A stretch of DNA of 64,000 nucleotides from Blautia wexlerae (GTDB lineage: Bacteria; Bacillota; Clostridia; Lachnospirales; Lachnospiraceae), in contig NZ_JAAIMY010000002.1 of assembly GCF_013300825.1 (NCBI RefSeq), forward strand, positions 62,001-126,000, read 5' to 3'. The notes beneath the pieces are model-generated. The model made no database searches. It was given only the letters and a program-made list of their open reading frames with translations, and was not told the DNA's origin. How positions within the stretch are numbered: position 1 is the stretch's first letter; each line of letters starts with the position of its first letter. The position numbers and the translations under genes are program-made. Shown piece after piece: positions 62,407 through 64,000 of this stretch.

Positions 62407-64000
62407 TTATTTATGCCACTCCCAGTTTCGAATCTCTTCCAGATCCTGGCCATATTCAGCAATATACTGTTTGTGCTCAACAAGCTTGTCATTCATCTTC
62501 TGGATTAAGAAGGAACCTTTGTTTCCAAGCTGTGGAAGATGCATGATGGCATCCTTTACAAGATTGAAACGGTCAATCTGGTTCTGTACACGCATATCGA
62601 ATGGTGTAGTAATAGTACCTTCTTCCTGATATCCGTGAACAGAGATATTGTGGTTGTGACGCTCATAAGTAAGCTCATGGATCAGTGTTGGATATCCATG
62701 GAATGCAAAGATGACAGGTTTATCTTTTGTGAAGATTGCATCATATTCTGCGTCACTTAAGCCGTGTGGATGTTTGTGGTCGGATTCCAGTTTGAACAGG
62801 TCCACAACATTAACAACACGAATCTTAAGTTCCGGCATTTCATCACGAAGGATAGTAACTGCAGCCATAATCTCAAGTGTAGGTGTATCACCGCAGCAGG
62901 CCATAACAACATCTGGTTCTTCACCACAGTCATTGCTTGCCCACTCCCAGATACCGATACCCTGTGTGCAGTGCTTAACAGCCTGCTCCATGGTCAGCCA
63001 CTGGCAGCTTGGATGTTTGGAAGCTACAATTGCATTGACATAGTTCTTACTCTTGATGCAGTGATCGAAGCAGGAGAGTAAGCAGTTAGCGTCCGGTGGT
63101 AAGTACATACGAACTACGTCTGCTTTCTTATTGGCAATGTGATCCAGGAATCCAGGATCCTGATGAGTAAATCCGTTGTGGTCCTGCTGCCATACGTTGG
63201 ATGTCAGGATGAAGTTCAGGGATGCGATGGGCTGTCTCCAGGAAAGCTGATTGCAAACTTTCAGCCATTTTGCATGCTGGGCTGCCATGGAGTCAACGAT
63301 ACGGATGAAAGCTTCATAGCTTGCGAAGAAGCCATGACGACCTGTTAACAGGTAACCTTCCAGCCATCCTTCACACATATGCTCACTGAGCATACTGTCC
63401 ATAATACGTCCGTCTCTTGCGAGGCAGTCATCAGTATCAAGCATTTCTGCGTTCCAGTCACGTTTCTGATATTCAAATACTTTGTACAGACGGTTGGACA
63501 TGCTTTCATCTGGTCCAAAGATACGGAAGTTCTTGTTTTCTTCATTCAGTTTGAAGATGTCGCGGATGTATCCGCCAAGCTCGATCATATCCTGAGCTTT
63601 TGTTTTGCCAGGCTGTACTTCAATACCATAATCGCGGAAGTCCGGAAGACGAAGATCTTTCAGAAGAAGTCCGCCATTTGCATGTGGGTTGGCACCGAGA
63701 CGTGCATTTCCCTTAGGAGCCAGTTCAGCCAGTTCAGGGATCAGGCGTCCGTTTTTGTCAAACAGTTCCTGAGGACGATAGCTTTCCAGCCACTCCTTCA
63801 GAAGTTCAAGATGTTCCGGTTTTTCCATAGTGATCGGAACCTGATGAGCACGGAAAGAACCTTCAATCTGAAGTCCGTCAACAACCTTAGGACCTGTCCA
63901 TCCCTTAGGGGTACGAAGGATGATCATTGGCCATACCGGACGTTCCGGATCATTGTTCTCACGGGCGTTCTTCTGGATCGCTTTGATTTCTTCGATCACT
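62407..64000 (-). CDS. xfp: Phosphoketolase (xylulose-5-phosphate/fructose-6-phosphate), partial
   Basis: The last 531 codons of a gene normally about 790-830 codons long; the N-terminal thiamine-pyrophosphate domain runs off the right edge. [68 protein letters not shown] and [13 protein letters not shown] are phosphoketolase signatures. The enzyme splits xylulose 5-phosphate with phosphate into acetyl phosphate and glyceraldehyde 3-phosphate, the key step of pentose and bifid-type fermentation. Confidence 0.95.
   Translation of the reverse strand, partial: VIEEIKAIQKNARENNDPERPVWPMIILRTPKGWTGPKVVDGLQIEGSFRAHQVPITMEKPEHLELLKEWLESYRPQELFDKNGRLIPELAELAPKGNARLGANPHANGGLLLKDLRLPDFRDYGIEVQPGKTKAQDMIELGGYIRDIFKLNEENKNFRIFGPDESMSNRLYKVFEYQKRDWNAEMLDTDDCLARDGRIMDSMLSEHMCEGWLEGYLLTGRHGFFASYEAFIRIVDSMAAQHAKWLKVCNQLSWRQPIASLNFILTSNVWQQDHNGFTHQDPGFLDHIANKKADVVRMYLPPDANCLLSCFDHCIKSKNYVNAIVASKHPSCQWLTMEQAVKHCTQGIGIWEWASNDCGEEPDVVMACCGDTPTLEIMAAVTILRDEMPELKIRVVNVVDLFKLESDHKHPHGLSDAEYDAIFTKDKPVIFAFHGYPTLIHELTYERHNHNISVHGYQEEGTITTPFDMRVQNQIDRFNLVKDAIMHLPQLGNKGSFLIQKMNDKLVEHKQYIAEYGQDLEEIRNWEWHK

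Overview
The window looks like a chromosome segment from a low-to-mid GC gut Firmicute of the family Lachnospiraceae (Blautia/Ruminococcus-like). The support is the set of genes (oleate hydratase, flavodiiron-rubredoxin protein, phosphoketolase, MutS2, YhaM, RlmD), strong GGAGG ribosome sites, Gram-positive promoter and terminator signals, and mobile elements typical of gut Clostridia. The genus is an inference from gene content only.

Layout. 1-8 kb is core genome on the + strand: thioredoxin end, a B12-binding radical SAM protein, an AIR-synthase-like protein, TrmL, a TetR regulator, oleate hydratase and adenine deaminase. 8-12.7 kb (- strand) holds a two-component system and MutS2. A multi-hairpin repeat and a tRNA-Leu follow. 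13.5-17.5 kb carries a degenerate HtrA-like protein, YhaM and RlmD. RlmD has an unusual C-terminal extension and is followed by TnpV, which marks a mobile-element insertion point.

The accessory region (about 17.2-37.9 kb) holds a 1315-aa nuclease-STAND NTPase (probable anti-phage effector), a plasmid-like mobilizable module (MobA/L relaxase with an IncQ-like oriT, DUF3847, DnaC-like ATPase, RepA with four 23-bp-spaced iterons inside its gene, ParR- and ParM-like segregation proteins with a ribosome-site-sequestering leader), a two-component/ABC-transporter operon, a second STAND NTPase with a LexA-like box in its promoter, a GNAT toxin-antitoxin pair and a large serine recombinase. Together this is an integrative mobilizable element, perhaps a composite, carrying defence and stress cargo.

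38-53 kb is a signalling region. Two c-di-GMP-I riboswitches, each with its own promoter and terminator, precede (i) a soluble hybrid histidine kinase and (ii) a four-gene operon: binding protein, membrane hybrid kinase, binding protein fused to a 5'-nucleotidase C-terminal-like domain, membrane hybrid kinase. An Lrp regulator and a MATE exporter lie between them. A 17-bp near-palindrome, consensus TTACnTGAnTCGGTTAA, occurs in five intergenic gaps from 38.3 to 58.4 kb and may mark a local regulon.

52.8-64 kb returns to core-like genes: a CmpB-type membrane protein, RecQ, a penicillin-interacting hydrolase, an M20 amidohydrolase, a flavodiiron protein, a broken AAA-ATPase-like gene, a LysR regulator, and the C-terminal two-thirds of phosphoketolase, which runs off the right edge.
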